From: Hahellaceae bacterium
GTDB taxonomy: Bacteria > Pseudomonadota > Gammaproteobacteria > Pseudomonadales > Oleiphilaceae
DNA: 64,000 nucleotides
Direction: 5' to 3'
Assembly (NCBI GenBank): GCA_024234505.1
Contig: JACKOD010000003.1
Coordinates: 613,501 to 677,500 of the forward strand
Below, piece by piece: positions 1-7,759 of the stretch (positions are counted from its first letter, which is position 1; each line of letters opens with the position of its first letter). Under the pieces are notes generated by a model that ran no database searches, was not told the DNA's origin, and saw only the letters and a program-made list of their open reading frames with translations. Made by a program: the position numbers and the translations under genes.

Positions 1-877
1 AGGGGCAACCTGGCAGCAGGATTTGGCACAGACGGCGGCATGTGTAACGCGGGATGATGCCACTCGTTGGGATTGGGTAATTATTGATCACTATGCGATT
101 GACGAGAACTGGGAAGCCGGTGCCAGAAAGTTTGCCCGAAAAGTCATGATTATTGATGATTTAGCGAATCGAAATCATGCATGTGATCTTTTGGTTGATC
201 AAAACTTAAACCGCTCGGCGCTACAGTACCAGTCGATCGTTCCGGCGAATTGTGTGTTACTGACCGGAACCGACTATGCCATGTTACGGCCGGAATTTTA
301 CGAAGCGCGATGCCGTATGGCAAAAAGTGACGCGAACCCGGCATCGGGTTTGCGAATTCTGGTCGCACTGGGCGGGGCGGACCCGGAAAATATCACGCTA
401 AAAATACTCACCAGCATGGCCAGATATGAATCCGGACAACGCTGGAGGATTGATGTCATTCTGGGTGCACAAAATCTTCATAGAACAAGCATAAAAGCAT
501 TCGCTTCCCACATGAAAAGTGAGGTGAGTGTCGCGCAAGGAGTCAATAATATGGCGGAGCGATACGCGGAAGCAGATGTTGCTATTGGCGCGCCGGGCAC
601 GTCGTCCTGGGAACGATGCGTACTGGGGTTGCCGGTACTACTGGTGGTTCTGGCTGACAATCAACGTGAAAACGCTTCGGCACTGGCACGGGAAGGTGTG
701 GGGGTGGTCATTGCGGAGCAGGCAGAAGCAGTGGGCTCAGAAGCTTTTGATCGTTCTTTGATCCACTACCTGACCCAGCGCGAATGGATGACGAATGCCG
801 CCGGGCGGGCGTTGACATTATGCGATGGGCAAGGCGTTGATCGGGTTTTGGCCCGATTGATGCTAGAACATAACTAA
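1..877 (+). CDS. pseG: PseG, UDP-2,4-diacetamido-2,4,6-trideoxy-beta-L-altropyranose hydrolase (5' end outside window)
   Basis: PseG is a GT-B-fold enzyme that removes UDP from the altropyranose intermediate of cytoplasmic pseudaminic acid synthesis, just before condensation with phosphoenolpyruvate. The frame is open to the left edge, and the expected N-terminal segment with the family's GxGH loop is missing, so the gene is truncated by the window (about 290 residues visible against roughly 340-360 in the family). Visible family signatures are the VALGGADPEN loop near the middle and the GAPGTSSWERC...LGLP...DNQ nucleotide-binding block about 90 residues from the C terminus. A TTG at 23 could be read as a start but lies inside the family alignment. 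pseI and a PseH-like gene follow 3 kb downstream on the same strand, which supports the assignment. Confidence 0.9.
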   Translation, partial: GATWQQDLAQTAACVTRDDATRWDWVIIDHYAIDENWEAGARKFARKVMIIDDLANRNHACDLLVDQNLNRSALQYQSIVPANCVLLTGTDYAMLRPEFYEARCRMAKSDANPASGLRILVALGGADPENITLKILTSMARYESGQRWRIDVILGAQNLHRTSIKAFASHMKSEVSVAQGVNNMAERYAEADVAIGAPGTSSWERCVLGLPVLLVVLADNQRENASALAREGVGVVIAEQAEAVGSEAFDRSLIHYLTQREWMTNAAGRALTLCDGQGVDRVLARLMLEHN

Positions 878-935
878 ATAGCCAAACGCAGCGAGAAGTT
901 AACTAAATTACTTGGTTATTTATTTGAACTCCGGC

Positions 936-962
936 TAAGGTTATCCGTAAATAAGCCGATAA
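936..962 (+). promoter_or_regulatory. FliA (sigma-28) promoter candidate for the radical SAM gene
   Basis: A perfect GCCGATAA -10 element lies at 955-962. It is preceded by CTAAG (936-940, containing TAAGGTTA) 14 bases upstream. This matches the Pseudomonas-type FliA layout TCAAG-N14/15-GCCGATAA and the same layout ahead of fliS, fliD and maf in this window. Predicted transcription would begin near 970, about 120 bases before the ATG at 1092. Confidence 0.7.
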
Positions 963-1091
963 ATAAAAACAAGGCCAATTCTTGCCGTCGGCATGGATCG
1001 GATCAGAACAACATTGAGTTTTGCGAAATGGCAGTCGAAAAGACTGAGCTAGCGAGCAAAAGTGAGTTGCGGAAAAGAAAGGGGTACACGT

Positions 1092-2864
1092 ATGAGAGTC
1101 CTGTTTTTTCATCCAGAAAAGTATCTTAATTTTGGTATTCCGGCCGGTATTTCCATATTAAGTGCCGTGATAAAACAGCATGGGCATGAGGTTGATCTTT
1201 TTGATACCACCTTTTTGAAGTGTGCCGACGACCACAAACTTGATGGCCACGATGCAGCTCAAAATGTCACGGCGGGTGACGATCTGGTTCTGGAAAACAT
1301 TGACGAATTTGATGAAAGTGAAGAAGAAGTTTTAGGCAAACAGTGTCGTGGCCTATTTAAAGAGACCGCATACTCGATTCACGACCTGGTTAAAGATGAT
1401 CCGGTTGTTGTGCCCGAAGTTGAATTCCAGAAAAAAATTGACGAATTCAAGCCCGACATTATTGCCCTTTCCACCATGACAACCACTTTCGATCATGCGG
1501 TTGGCTTACTGAGAAAAGTTAAACATAACGCCAAGGTTATTGTCGGCGGCGTTCATCCGACGATTGCAACAGGTGATTGTCTTGAGCAGGAGGTCATTGA
1601 CATCGCCTGTGTGGGCGAAGCGGATGAAACCTTTCCTGAACTGCTCAATCTCATGGAAGCCGGGCAGGATTACACGGGCGTCAAATCCATGCATTTCAGA
1701 CTGGAAGACGGTACCATCATTCATAACGAAGTGGCACCAAGGGTAGAGCTTAATAATCTGCCGACGCCGGATTGGGGAATTTTTGATAGCCGACATCTGT
1801 TCCGCCCGTTTGACGGTGAAATTTATAAGGGCTCTTTCTATTCCCAGTCCCGTGGTTGCCCCATGCAATGTACTTATTGCGTCGATCCGACGATTGCAGA
1901 AATTACGGGCGGTCACAAAGGTTATTTCCGTTTTCAGGATCCTGAAGTTTCCTACCGTCAATTGAAGGAATTAAAGGACAAATTTGGCGCAACCTGGTTT
2001 AAGTTTGTAGACGATACCTTCCTTTTGCCCAACATGGATCATCTCACCCGACTGCGCGACCTGATTAAGCCGCTGGGGATAAAGTTCGGCTGCTCGGTTA
2101 TGCCGAATACCATCAAAGAAGAAAAGCTCCAGATTGCGGTCGATATGGGTTGTGTGGCAATGAGTGTCGGGATAGAAAGTGGTAACGATGCCATTAGACG
2201 CACGGTGATGCGCCGATACAAAAACGATGAAGTGGTAGAAAAGCTTCAGTTGGCACAAAAATACGGTATTCGTGTTTCTACCTTCAATATCATCGGATTC
2301 CCAGGTGAATCCAGAGAAAATGTATTCGAAACCATCGAGCTGAATCGTCGTATCGGCACCAGTGCGGCCAACGCCTATATTTTATACCCCTATCCCGGAA
2401 CACCGATTGCGATTGAGCATAAAATTCCTTTGCGTGATAAAACGGGGTTGATTCCCACGGTGGATATCGGGCCGAAACTCGGCTTTTCTGAAATGTCAGA
2501 GCAGGAGCTTTTGGGCTTGCGTTCGGCGTTCAATCTCTATTTGGTGCTCCCGAAATCCTTGTATCCCGTTATTGAATTTGCCGAAGCCCAGAATGACCTT
2601 GGTGGGCGTTTATTGAAACTGCTGAATCATTTGGCAGTAGCGACGGTGACGGGTAACCCCATGCCTACCGATTCGTTACGCAATATGTTAGAAGGTAAAG
2701 GTGTTCGTATTCATTCTGAGGGCAATATGCAGTTACCGAAACTCTTTAAATATATTTTCAGACTGCCTTTTGAAACTGAGCAACTGAACACCATTGTTGC
2801 CGCCTTGGTCGAAACTTACGGAGAGAAAAAACGGTATGAAAAAGTGGATAAAATTGCCGTTTGA
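1092..2864 (+). CDS. B12-binding-domain radical SAM protein of the flagellin glycosylation locus
   Basis: A 590-residue cobalamin-binding radical SAM enzyme. An N-terminal Rossmann-like B12 domain (residues about 119-185, with IVGGVHPT) follows an unusual acidic stretch around residues 45-95. The radical SAM cluster motif CxxxCxxC is at Cys256, Cys260 and Cys263 (GCPMQCTYC), and SVGIESGNDAIR is the typical later SAM-binding strand. The ATG at 1092 is preferred over a GTG at 1062 because AAAGGGG sits about 8 bases upstream of it. The gene appears to be its own transcription unit, from a sigma-28 promoter (936-962) to a hairpin terminator (2936-2961). Members of this superfamily methylate unactivated carbons or rearrange substrates. 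The substrate is not known; the context (between pseG and pseI, FliA-type promoter) suggests tailoring of the flagellin glycan or of flagellin itself. Confidence 0.85.
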   Translation: MRVLFFHPEKYLNFGIPAGISILSAVIKQHGHEVDLFDTTFLKCADDHKLDGHDAAQNVTAGDDLVLENIDEFDESEEEVLGKQCRGLFKETAYSIHDLVKDDPVVVPEVEFQKKIDEFKPDIIALSTMTTTFDHAVGLLRKVKHNAKVIVGGVHPTIATGDCLEQEVIDIACVGEADETFPELLNLMEAGQDYTGVKSMHFRLEDGTIIHNEVAPRVELNNLPTPDWGIFDSRHLFRPFDGEIYKGSFYSQSRGCPMQCTYCVDPTIAEITGGHKGYFRFQDPEVSYRQLKELKDKFGATWFKFVDDTFLLPNMDHLTRLRDLIKPLGIKFGCSVMPNTIKEEKLQIAVDMGCVAMSVGIESGNDAIRRTVMRRYKNDEVVEKLQLAQKYGIRVSTFNIIGFPGESRENVFETIELNRRIGTSAANAYILYPYPGTPIAIEHKIPLRDKTGLIPTVDIGPKLGFSEMSEQELLGLRSAFNLYLVLPKSLYPVIEFAEAQNDLGGRLLKLLNHLAVATVTGNPMPTDSLRNMLEGKGVRIHSEGNMQLPKLFKYIFRLPFETEQLNTIVAALVETYGEKKRYEKVDKIAV

Positions 2865-2935
2865 GGCAGACTTCGCCGGCCCAATCCGCGCGGTGTGAGT
2901 GAAAGCAATACGCGCGAATATAACGGTAAAATAAG

Positions 2936-2961
2936 AGTGTCTCTTTTTAAGGGACACTTTT
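2936..2961 (+). terminator. Rho-independent terminator after the radical SAM gene
   Basis: A 10-bp stem (2936-2945 with 2949-2958, one G-U pair) with a TTT loop is followed by TTTCGTTT. It lies 72 bases after the radical SAM stop codon and before the FemAB-like gene, so it separates the two transcription units. Confidence 0.7.
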
Positions 2962-3082
2962 CGTTTGTGGTGACAAAAAGACAGTTGAGAATGACTGATT
3001 TTCAAACTTCCCAATGCTGGCTAATGAATCCGGTTTTGCAACTGAGACGATTTAAAAATACCAAGCTATTTGAGACTAACAA

Positions 3083-4048
3083 TTGCAAATTATAGACAGA
3101 CAGCACCCGCGATGTGACGAATATCTGGCCGAGTTGAAACAGGGTAGTCGGCTTATGTCGCCTTTTTATCAAGAGAAGAATCTCGCCTATTATCGAGAGT
3201 ATTTTCAGTGTACCGCTGAAGACGCGAGCTTTTGCGTCGCGGGTAAGCGCCCTGTGTTGGCTTTTTTGATGGATGCTCCGACCGCTCGAATGGGTCAGTA
3301 CGGCGGGCAGCCTACCGCTGTCGTATTTCGAGAGGATGCCACTGAAGCCGAAGCAATCGAAGCCTGGAAAATTGCCCAGAACTATTTGCAGAAAAATTTC
3401 GCAGAGGTTGAGTTCCAGTTCGAAGAGATCAACAGCGAAACGCTATCAGGATTTACTCAATGGTTGTTGAATAAAGGGCAATCGCCCGGAGTGCTCTTCA
3501 GACAACATCTTAATCTTGAGCAAAGCGAGGAAAGTCTGCTTGCGAAATGCAGAAAGATTTATCGGGCAAATATACGCAAGGGACAAGAGGCGCTCTCGGT
3601 TCGGCTAATCAACCACGACACCATCGAAACTGGTGACATAGAGGCGTTTCGGCAATTGCATATTCGTGTAGCCGGAAAGGAGACGCGAAGTAAAATGAGC
3701 TGGTCTTTACAAGAAGAGATGATCCGGCAATCAGAAGCCTTTGCCTTGTATGGCTATCTTAACAATGAACTGGTCGCTGCAGGACTTTTTCCGCACACCC
3801 GCTATCGTTGTTACTATGGTGTCGGGGCCTACGACCGCACGCTTTTTGATCAACCCTTGTCGCATGGACTGGTCTGGAGCGCAGTCATGCAAGCGAAAAA
3901 GCAGGGCTGCCAGTGGTTTGATTTGGGAGATATTTTTTTCTCTCATATGGTAAAAGCGGACGGAACGTTGCCCACAGAAAAGGAACTAACCATTAGTCAT
4001 TTCAAATCGGGTTTTGGTGGCGCATTAGTGTCAGTATTACGTTTTTAG
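3083..4048 (+). CDS. FemAB/BioF2-like GNAT-fold acyltransferase in the pseudaminic acid locus
   Basis: A 321-residue protein of the FemAB-like GNAT superfamily, whose members transfer acyl or aminoacyl groups to cell-surface sugars or peptides. The C-terminal half has the typical pattern: a hydrophobic strand with ELVAAGLF, then YYGVGAYDR, a helix with LVWSAVMQAKKQG, WFDLGD, and a final FKSGFGG loop. No signal peptide or membrane segment is visible, so it should be cytoplasmic. The longest frame starts at a TTG (3083) with only a weak ribosome site; an ATG at 3155 is the alternative. It sits 41 bases upstream of pseI on the same strand, so it probably belongs to the pse operon. The acyl donor and acceptor are unknown; an N- or O-acylation of a pseudaminic acid precursor is an inference from position only. 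Confidence 0.7.
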   Translation: MQIIDRQHPRCDEYLAELKQGSRLMSPFYQEKNLAYYREYFQCTAEDASFCVAGKRPVLAFLMDAPTARMGQYGGQPTAVVFREDATEAEAIEAWKIAQNYLQKNFAEVEFQFEEINSETLSGFTQWLLNKGQSPGVLFRQHLNLEQSEESLLAKCRKIYRANIRKGQEALSVRLINHDTIETGDIEAFRQLHIRVAGKETRSKMSWSLQEEMIRQSEAFALYGYLNNELVAAGLFPHTRYRCYYGVGAYDRTLFDQPLSHGLVWSAVMQAKKQGCQWFDLGDIFFSHMVKADGTLPTEKELTISHFKSGFGGALVSVLRF

Positions 4049-4089
4049 AAACAAATTCCTAAAGAATCCTGTAGAGCGATGATTTAAAT

Positions 4090-5142
4090 ATGAATGCTAG
4101 GGTAGTGGAAATTCAGGGGCGAAAAATTGGTGCCGACTATGCGCCTTTCATAATTGCCGAGCTATCAGGTAATCACAATGGTGATATTCAACGCGCCATC
4201 GAATTGATTCGCGCGGCCAAAGCTGCGGGCGCGCATGCGGTAAAATTGCAAACCTATACCGCGGATACGATGACGATTCAGTCAGACCGGCCAGAGTTCA
4301 AAATAGAGGGCGGGCTATGGGATGGTTACACACTCTACGACCTTTATGCCGAAGCACATACCCCCTGGGATTGGCATGCGGCACTGTTTGAAGAAGCCCG
4401 AAAGTTGGGGTTATGTATCTTCAGTAGCCCATTTGATGAATCAGCGGTCGATTTTCTCGAAAGCCTCAATGCGCCTGCTTATAAAATTGCCTCCTTTGAG
4501 CTGGTTGATTTGCCGTTGATTGCCAGTGTGGCGCGTACGGGTAAGCCCGTGATCATGTCTACCGGCATGGCCAGTGAAGAGGAAATCAACAAGGCGGTAG
4601 TCACAGCAAGAGCGCAGGGCTGTGAGGATTTGATCTTACTGCATTGCACCAGTGCCTATCCCGCACCGGTAGAGCAAGCAAATTTACGCATGATTCCGGT
4701 ACTGGCTGAACGTTTTGGTGTGTTGAGTGGTTTATCTGATCATACTTTAGGTACCTCGGTGGCGATTGCGAGTGTGGCTCTGGGAGCAACGGTGATAGAA
4801 AAGCATTTCACCCTGCAGCGTGCAGACGGTGGCCCCGATGCCGCGTTTTCGCTTGAGCCGGATGAACTGGCGCAATTGTGTCGTGATGCTCACAGTACCT
4901 GGCAAGCGCTGGGGCACGTCAGTTACGAAAAAACTGCGGCAGAACAGGCAAATCTGATCTTTCGTCGCTCGGTCTATGTTGTGAAGGATATTCAGGCGGG
5001 AGAGTGTCTAACCCCAGAAAATGTGCGTCGGATTCGACCCGGTTATGGATTATCTCCGGAGCACTATCCTCAAATATTGGGCCGCGTCGCGCGAGAATTT
5101 ATTCCTGCCGGTACGCCTTTGAGTTTCGAGTATTTAATCTGA
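4090..5142 (+). CDS. pseI: PseI, pseudaminic acid synthase (NeuB family)
   Basis: PseI condenses 2,4-diacetamido-2,4,6-trideoxy-L-altrose with phosphoenolpyruvate to give pseudaminic acid in the cytoplasm. The 350 residues show the NeuB TIM barrel from the start (PFIIAELSGNHNGD, then AVKLQTYTADTMT), the barrel motifs SSPFDE and KIASFEL, STGMAS, LHCTSAYP, and GLSDHT, then IEKHFTL. The C terminus (about residues 290-350) is the SAF antifreeze-like domain (RRSVYVVKDI...RIRPGYGLSP). Length matches the family. It lies between the FemAB-like gene and the PseH-like gene (20-base gap), consistent with one operon ending at the terminator at 5628-5662. The PseG and PseH-like neighbours favour pseudaminic over sialic or legionaminic acid. 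Confidence 0.93.
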   Translation: MNARVVEIQGRKIGADYAPFIIAELSGNHNGDIQRAIELIRAAKAAGAHAVKLQTYTADTMTIQSDRPEFKIEGGLWDGYTLYDLYAEAHTPWDWHAALFEEARKLGLCIFSSPFDESAVDFLESLNAPAYKIASFELVDLPLIASVARTGKPVIMSTGMASEEEINKAVVTARAQGCEDLILLHCTSAYPAPVEQANLRMIPVLAERFGVLSGLSDHTLGTSVAIASVALGATVIEKHFTLQRADGGPDAAFSLEPDELAQLCRDAHSTWQALGHVSYEKTAAEQANLIFRRSVYVVKDIQAGECLTPENVRRIRPGYGLSPEHYPQILGRVAREFIPAGTPLSFEYLI

Positions 5143-5162
5143 TCAGGTGATCTCCCGAGACT

Positions 5163-5600
5163 ATGAGTTTGCTGTTAAGACCCGCAGCCATGGCGGATGC
5201 CAAACGCCTGTTAGACTGGCGCAATGACCCGCACACGCGGGAGGCCAGCTTCCAGTCAGACGTTATCCGTTTCGACGACCACTGCGGTTGGCTCGAGCGT
5301 GTGCTTGCGAATGACAGCTATCAGCTATGGATTGCTGAGCTCGACGGACAACCGGTCGGCCATGTGCGTGCCTGTACTTCTGACGTCGAAACTACCTTGT
5401 CATGGATGGTGGCGCCTTCAGCCAGAGGGAAAGGTGTTGGCAAGCAAATGGTCAAAATGGCGGTGAAATTATTGAGTGGAAAAATACGGGCAGAAGTTAA
5501 GTCCGGAAATGCAGGCTCAGCGCGCATTGCAGAATTTGCCGGATTAGTTTTGGTCAATGCTGAGCGTGATGTACTGGTTTACGAAATGACGAATGAATAG
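5163..5600 (+). CDS. pseH: PseH-like N-acetyltransferase (GNAT)
   Basis: A 145-residue GNAT acetyltransferase of the type that N-acetylates UDP-4-amino-4,6-dideoxy-N-acetyl-altrosamine in pseudaminic acid synthesis. The start (LLRPA...DWRNDPHTREASF) and the HCGWLERVL segment match the PseH/RimJ-like substrate region. The acetyl-CoA pyrophosphate loop is ARGKGVGKQM at about residues 85-95. It is shorter than many PseH proteins (about 160-180 residues), with a compact C terminus. It follows pseI by 20 bases and ends 28 bases before a strong terminator. The specific substrate is inferred from the pse neighbours; the GNAT fold is clear. Confidence 0.8.
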   Translation: MSLLLRPAAMADAKRLLDWRNDPHTREASFQSDVIRFDDHCGWLERVLANDSYQLWIAELDGQPVGHVRACTSDVETTLSWMVAPSARGKGVGKQMVKMAVKLLSGKIRAEVKSGNAGSARIAEFAGLVLVNAERDVLVYEMTNE

Positions 5601-5627
5601 CTCTGAATTCTACTCCTGCCGGAGACT

Positions 5628-5662
5628 AAAACGCCGACTTATTTGAGCCGGCGTTTTATTTT
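5628..5662. terminator. Bidirectional terminator between pseH and the TPR-methyltransferase gene
   Basis: A perfect 9-bp stem (AAAACGCCG at 5628-5636 with CGGCGTTTT at 5649-5657) has a 12-base loop and is followed by TATTTT. The A-run on the left arm gives a T-run on the opposite strand, so it can serve both convergent genes. Confidence 0.85.
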
Positions 5663-5672
5663 GGGTCGAGAA

Positions 5673-7703
5673 TCAGCTTTGAAATTTTCTGCTGAAGAAG
5701 AAATAGGCATCAGTAAACAGGTCTGGATCGCGCATTTCAAGATCATGCCAGGCGGCCAGATTTTGTTTGCTCATTCTTGGTAGCTGTTCTGCGGCTTCGG
5801 CAGGAATTCCCGCAAATCCAAGGAATGAAAGGCGTTGTTCACCCAAAAGCTGTTGAACGCCTTTTAAGTTAAAGGCGTGCTCATTTTGTGCAAACAACAA
5901 GGCGCGTGTACCGTTTACCGAGTAGAAATCCGGTGTATTTAACACCCGATTCCAGCAACCGCTACCGACATCATCAATAATTGCACGACGCAGGGCACGG
6001 ACGTTATCGCTCACAGGCGAGATTCCCTTGTCCTTGATGAGTTGTTGAATTTGCTGAACTTCATTGCGTGCAGCCTGACGATAAAGCCCCAGCCGCAAAA
6101 TGCCTTCGTCCTGCATGAGTCGGGTAAAGGTGGCGATCGTTTCGTCAATATTCGTGTAGCCTGCCATACCGCTATTACATTCAATCACGTCGAAGCGTTT
6201 GTTCAACTCGCATAGATCGTCAGGTTGGGCTACTAAAAATTGCACATTCTGAATATTCAGATCCTTCGCTTTTTTGATCGCGTAGGCAATGTTTTCTTTG
6301 CGACTATCAATCGCCAGGACTTCAACGTTGGCGAAGTATTTTGCGATTCTGAGTGCACGACGACCGGTGCCGCAATCGGCAATCAGGAAGGCGAGTCTTT
6401 TGTTTGTAAAGCTCTCTGGGAGTTTATCCAGCTTTAACTCGGTTTTTAGCAGCTGCATGTAGTCTGCTTCCGATTCCCAGCCGAGTTGAGTCCAGCGAGG
6501 AAATGGGCGGACGTGTTCAATCTGATACAGATCTTCAGGTTTTCCAGGAAGTGGAAACTCGTAGAGATGTTCGTCCGATTGCTCATAAAGACTGGCTTTG
6601 AGCACGAGTGCCGAGCCTACAGGCCATGCTGAAAGATCATGCTTTAAAAGATGGTAATTGAATGCTTCCTGATAGATGGAACGATACATCGCCAGTAACA
6701 TTACGGCCGCAATCACATCTTCAGGAGACCAATGGCCGCGACAGGTTTGTGCAATCTCCTGCGAAATAATATTCACACCCTGAGTTTCATCGTCGGTTTC
6801 GCTGAATGCGTAGTCGAGGCGCGCCGCATAAACCCCTAGTGCAGCAGTAATTTCCTGCAGTGACTCGGGAAGTTCACCCGTTTGCAAACCATTCAGGAAA
6901 ATATTCTGACGCAGCGCCGTGAGCAGATTTTCGATATATAAATTGCTCATACGGGTATGATTGAGCGCTGTCAGCAGTAGTTTATCCTGTGCAAGTGTGT
7001 CGAGTTCAATTACCGCCTCGTCATTACTCAAATCGTACTTGGCGACCAGCAGGCTGGCGACAAATGCATCCAGGTGATCTTTGTCTATTTCGCTGCTGTT
7101 GAGCAGATCCAGAGCCAATTGCTCTAGTGCGCTATCGTAGTGGTCTACTTTCAGGTATTTGCAGCATTCGCTTAATCCGGTCTCGATTAAACGAGACGAA
7201 ATCCCTTTTTCATACAAGGATTTAAAGTGCAGGAAGGCACCCAGAAAATCGCCTTTGCGCTGCAAAGCCGTCGCAATACCGGTAAACGCATTAACGTTCG
7301 ATCGCTTGCAGACGAGGGCCGCATTAAAATAAGCAATCGCTTCATCATGTTGGCTGGATGCCAGCGCAGCGTATCCTCGATTGGTCTGATACTGCGTGTT
7401 CAGCGGATCCAAGGCGATTGCGTTGTCAAAGCAAACTACCGACTCTTGCACATGGCCAAGATCCAGTTCAATTCGACCCAGCAAGTTTAACGCTTCTGCA
7501 GACTGAGGTGAGTCGGTCAGTACTTCTACAACCAGGAGCTTCGCTGCTAAGCGGGAATAACTACGTTCTTGAATGGCCGTATCCGCTCTGTTCGAATGAG
7601 CATACATGTCATTCGCCTCAATCAGCTTTCGGGCCTGAGCGGCAGAAATCTGCCTTGCTTGCTCGGTGGCTGTCGAATGTAGCGTGTGATGTGATCCGTT
7701 CAT
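5673..7703 (-). CDS. TPR-repeat protein fused to a SAM-dependent methyltransferase-like domain
   Basis: A 676-residue two-part protein. Residues about 60-180 contain at least three tetratricopeptide repeats (ALNLLGRIELDLGHVQESV, then NRGYAALASSQHDEAIAYF, then GIATALQRKGDFLGAFLHF). A helical middle section follows. Residues about 430-560 resemble a class I methyltransferase: LIADCGTGRRALR for the glycine-rich loop, VLAIDSRKENI for the acidic ribose-binding residue, and DVIECNSGM. The glycine loop is divergent (DCGTG where DxGxG is usual) but keeps the key glycines. It lies 56 bases downstream of a flagellin on the same strand with no terminator visible between them, so it may be read through from the flagellin promoter. 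Similar TPR-methyltransferase fusions occur near flagellin genes; a role in modifying flagellin or its glycan is inferred, and the substrate is unknown. Confidence 0.75.
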   Translation of the reverse strand: MNGSHHTLHSTATEQARQISAAQARKLIEANDMYAHSNRADTAIQERSYSRLAAKLLVVEVLTDSPQSAEALNLLGRIELDLGHVQESVVCFDNAIALDPLNTQYQTNRGYAALASSQHDEAIAYFNAALVCKRSNVNAFTGIATALQRKGDFLGAFLHFKSLYEKGISSRLIETGLSECCKYLKVDHYDSALEQLALDLLNSSEIDKDHLDAFVASLLVAKYDLSNDEAVIELDTLAQDKLLLTALNHTRMSNLYIENLLTALRQNIFLNGLQTGELPESLQEITAALGVYAARLDYAFSETDDETQGVNIISQEIAQTCRGHWSPEDVIAAVMLLAMYRSIYQEAFNYHLLKHDLSAWPVGSALVLKASLYEQSDEHLYEFPLPGKPEDLYQIEHVRPFPRWTQLGWESEADYMQLLKTELKLDKLPESFTNKRLAFLIADCGTGRRALRIAKYFANVEVLAIDSRKENIAYAIKKAKDLNIQNVQFLVAQPDDLCELNKRFDVIECNSGMAGYTNIDETIATFTRLMQDEGILRLGLYRQAARNEVQQIQQLIKDKGISPVSDNVRALRRAIIDDVGSGCWNRVLNTPDFYSVNGTRALLFAQNEHAFNLKGVQQLLGEQRLSFLGFAGIPAEAAEQLPRMSKQNLAAWHDLEMRDPDLFTDAYFFFSRKFQS

Positions 7704-7759
7704 ATACCTGACCTCAATCTGTAAATGCTCAATAAGTCTGCCGTGGTCTTAGGGTTCTA

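Noticed and set aside
1506..1961. Minus-strand frame of 151 codons inside the radical SAM gene
   Set aside because: It lies entirely opposite a clear coding gene with conserved motifs and has no ribosome site.
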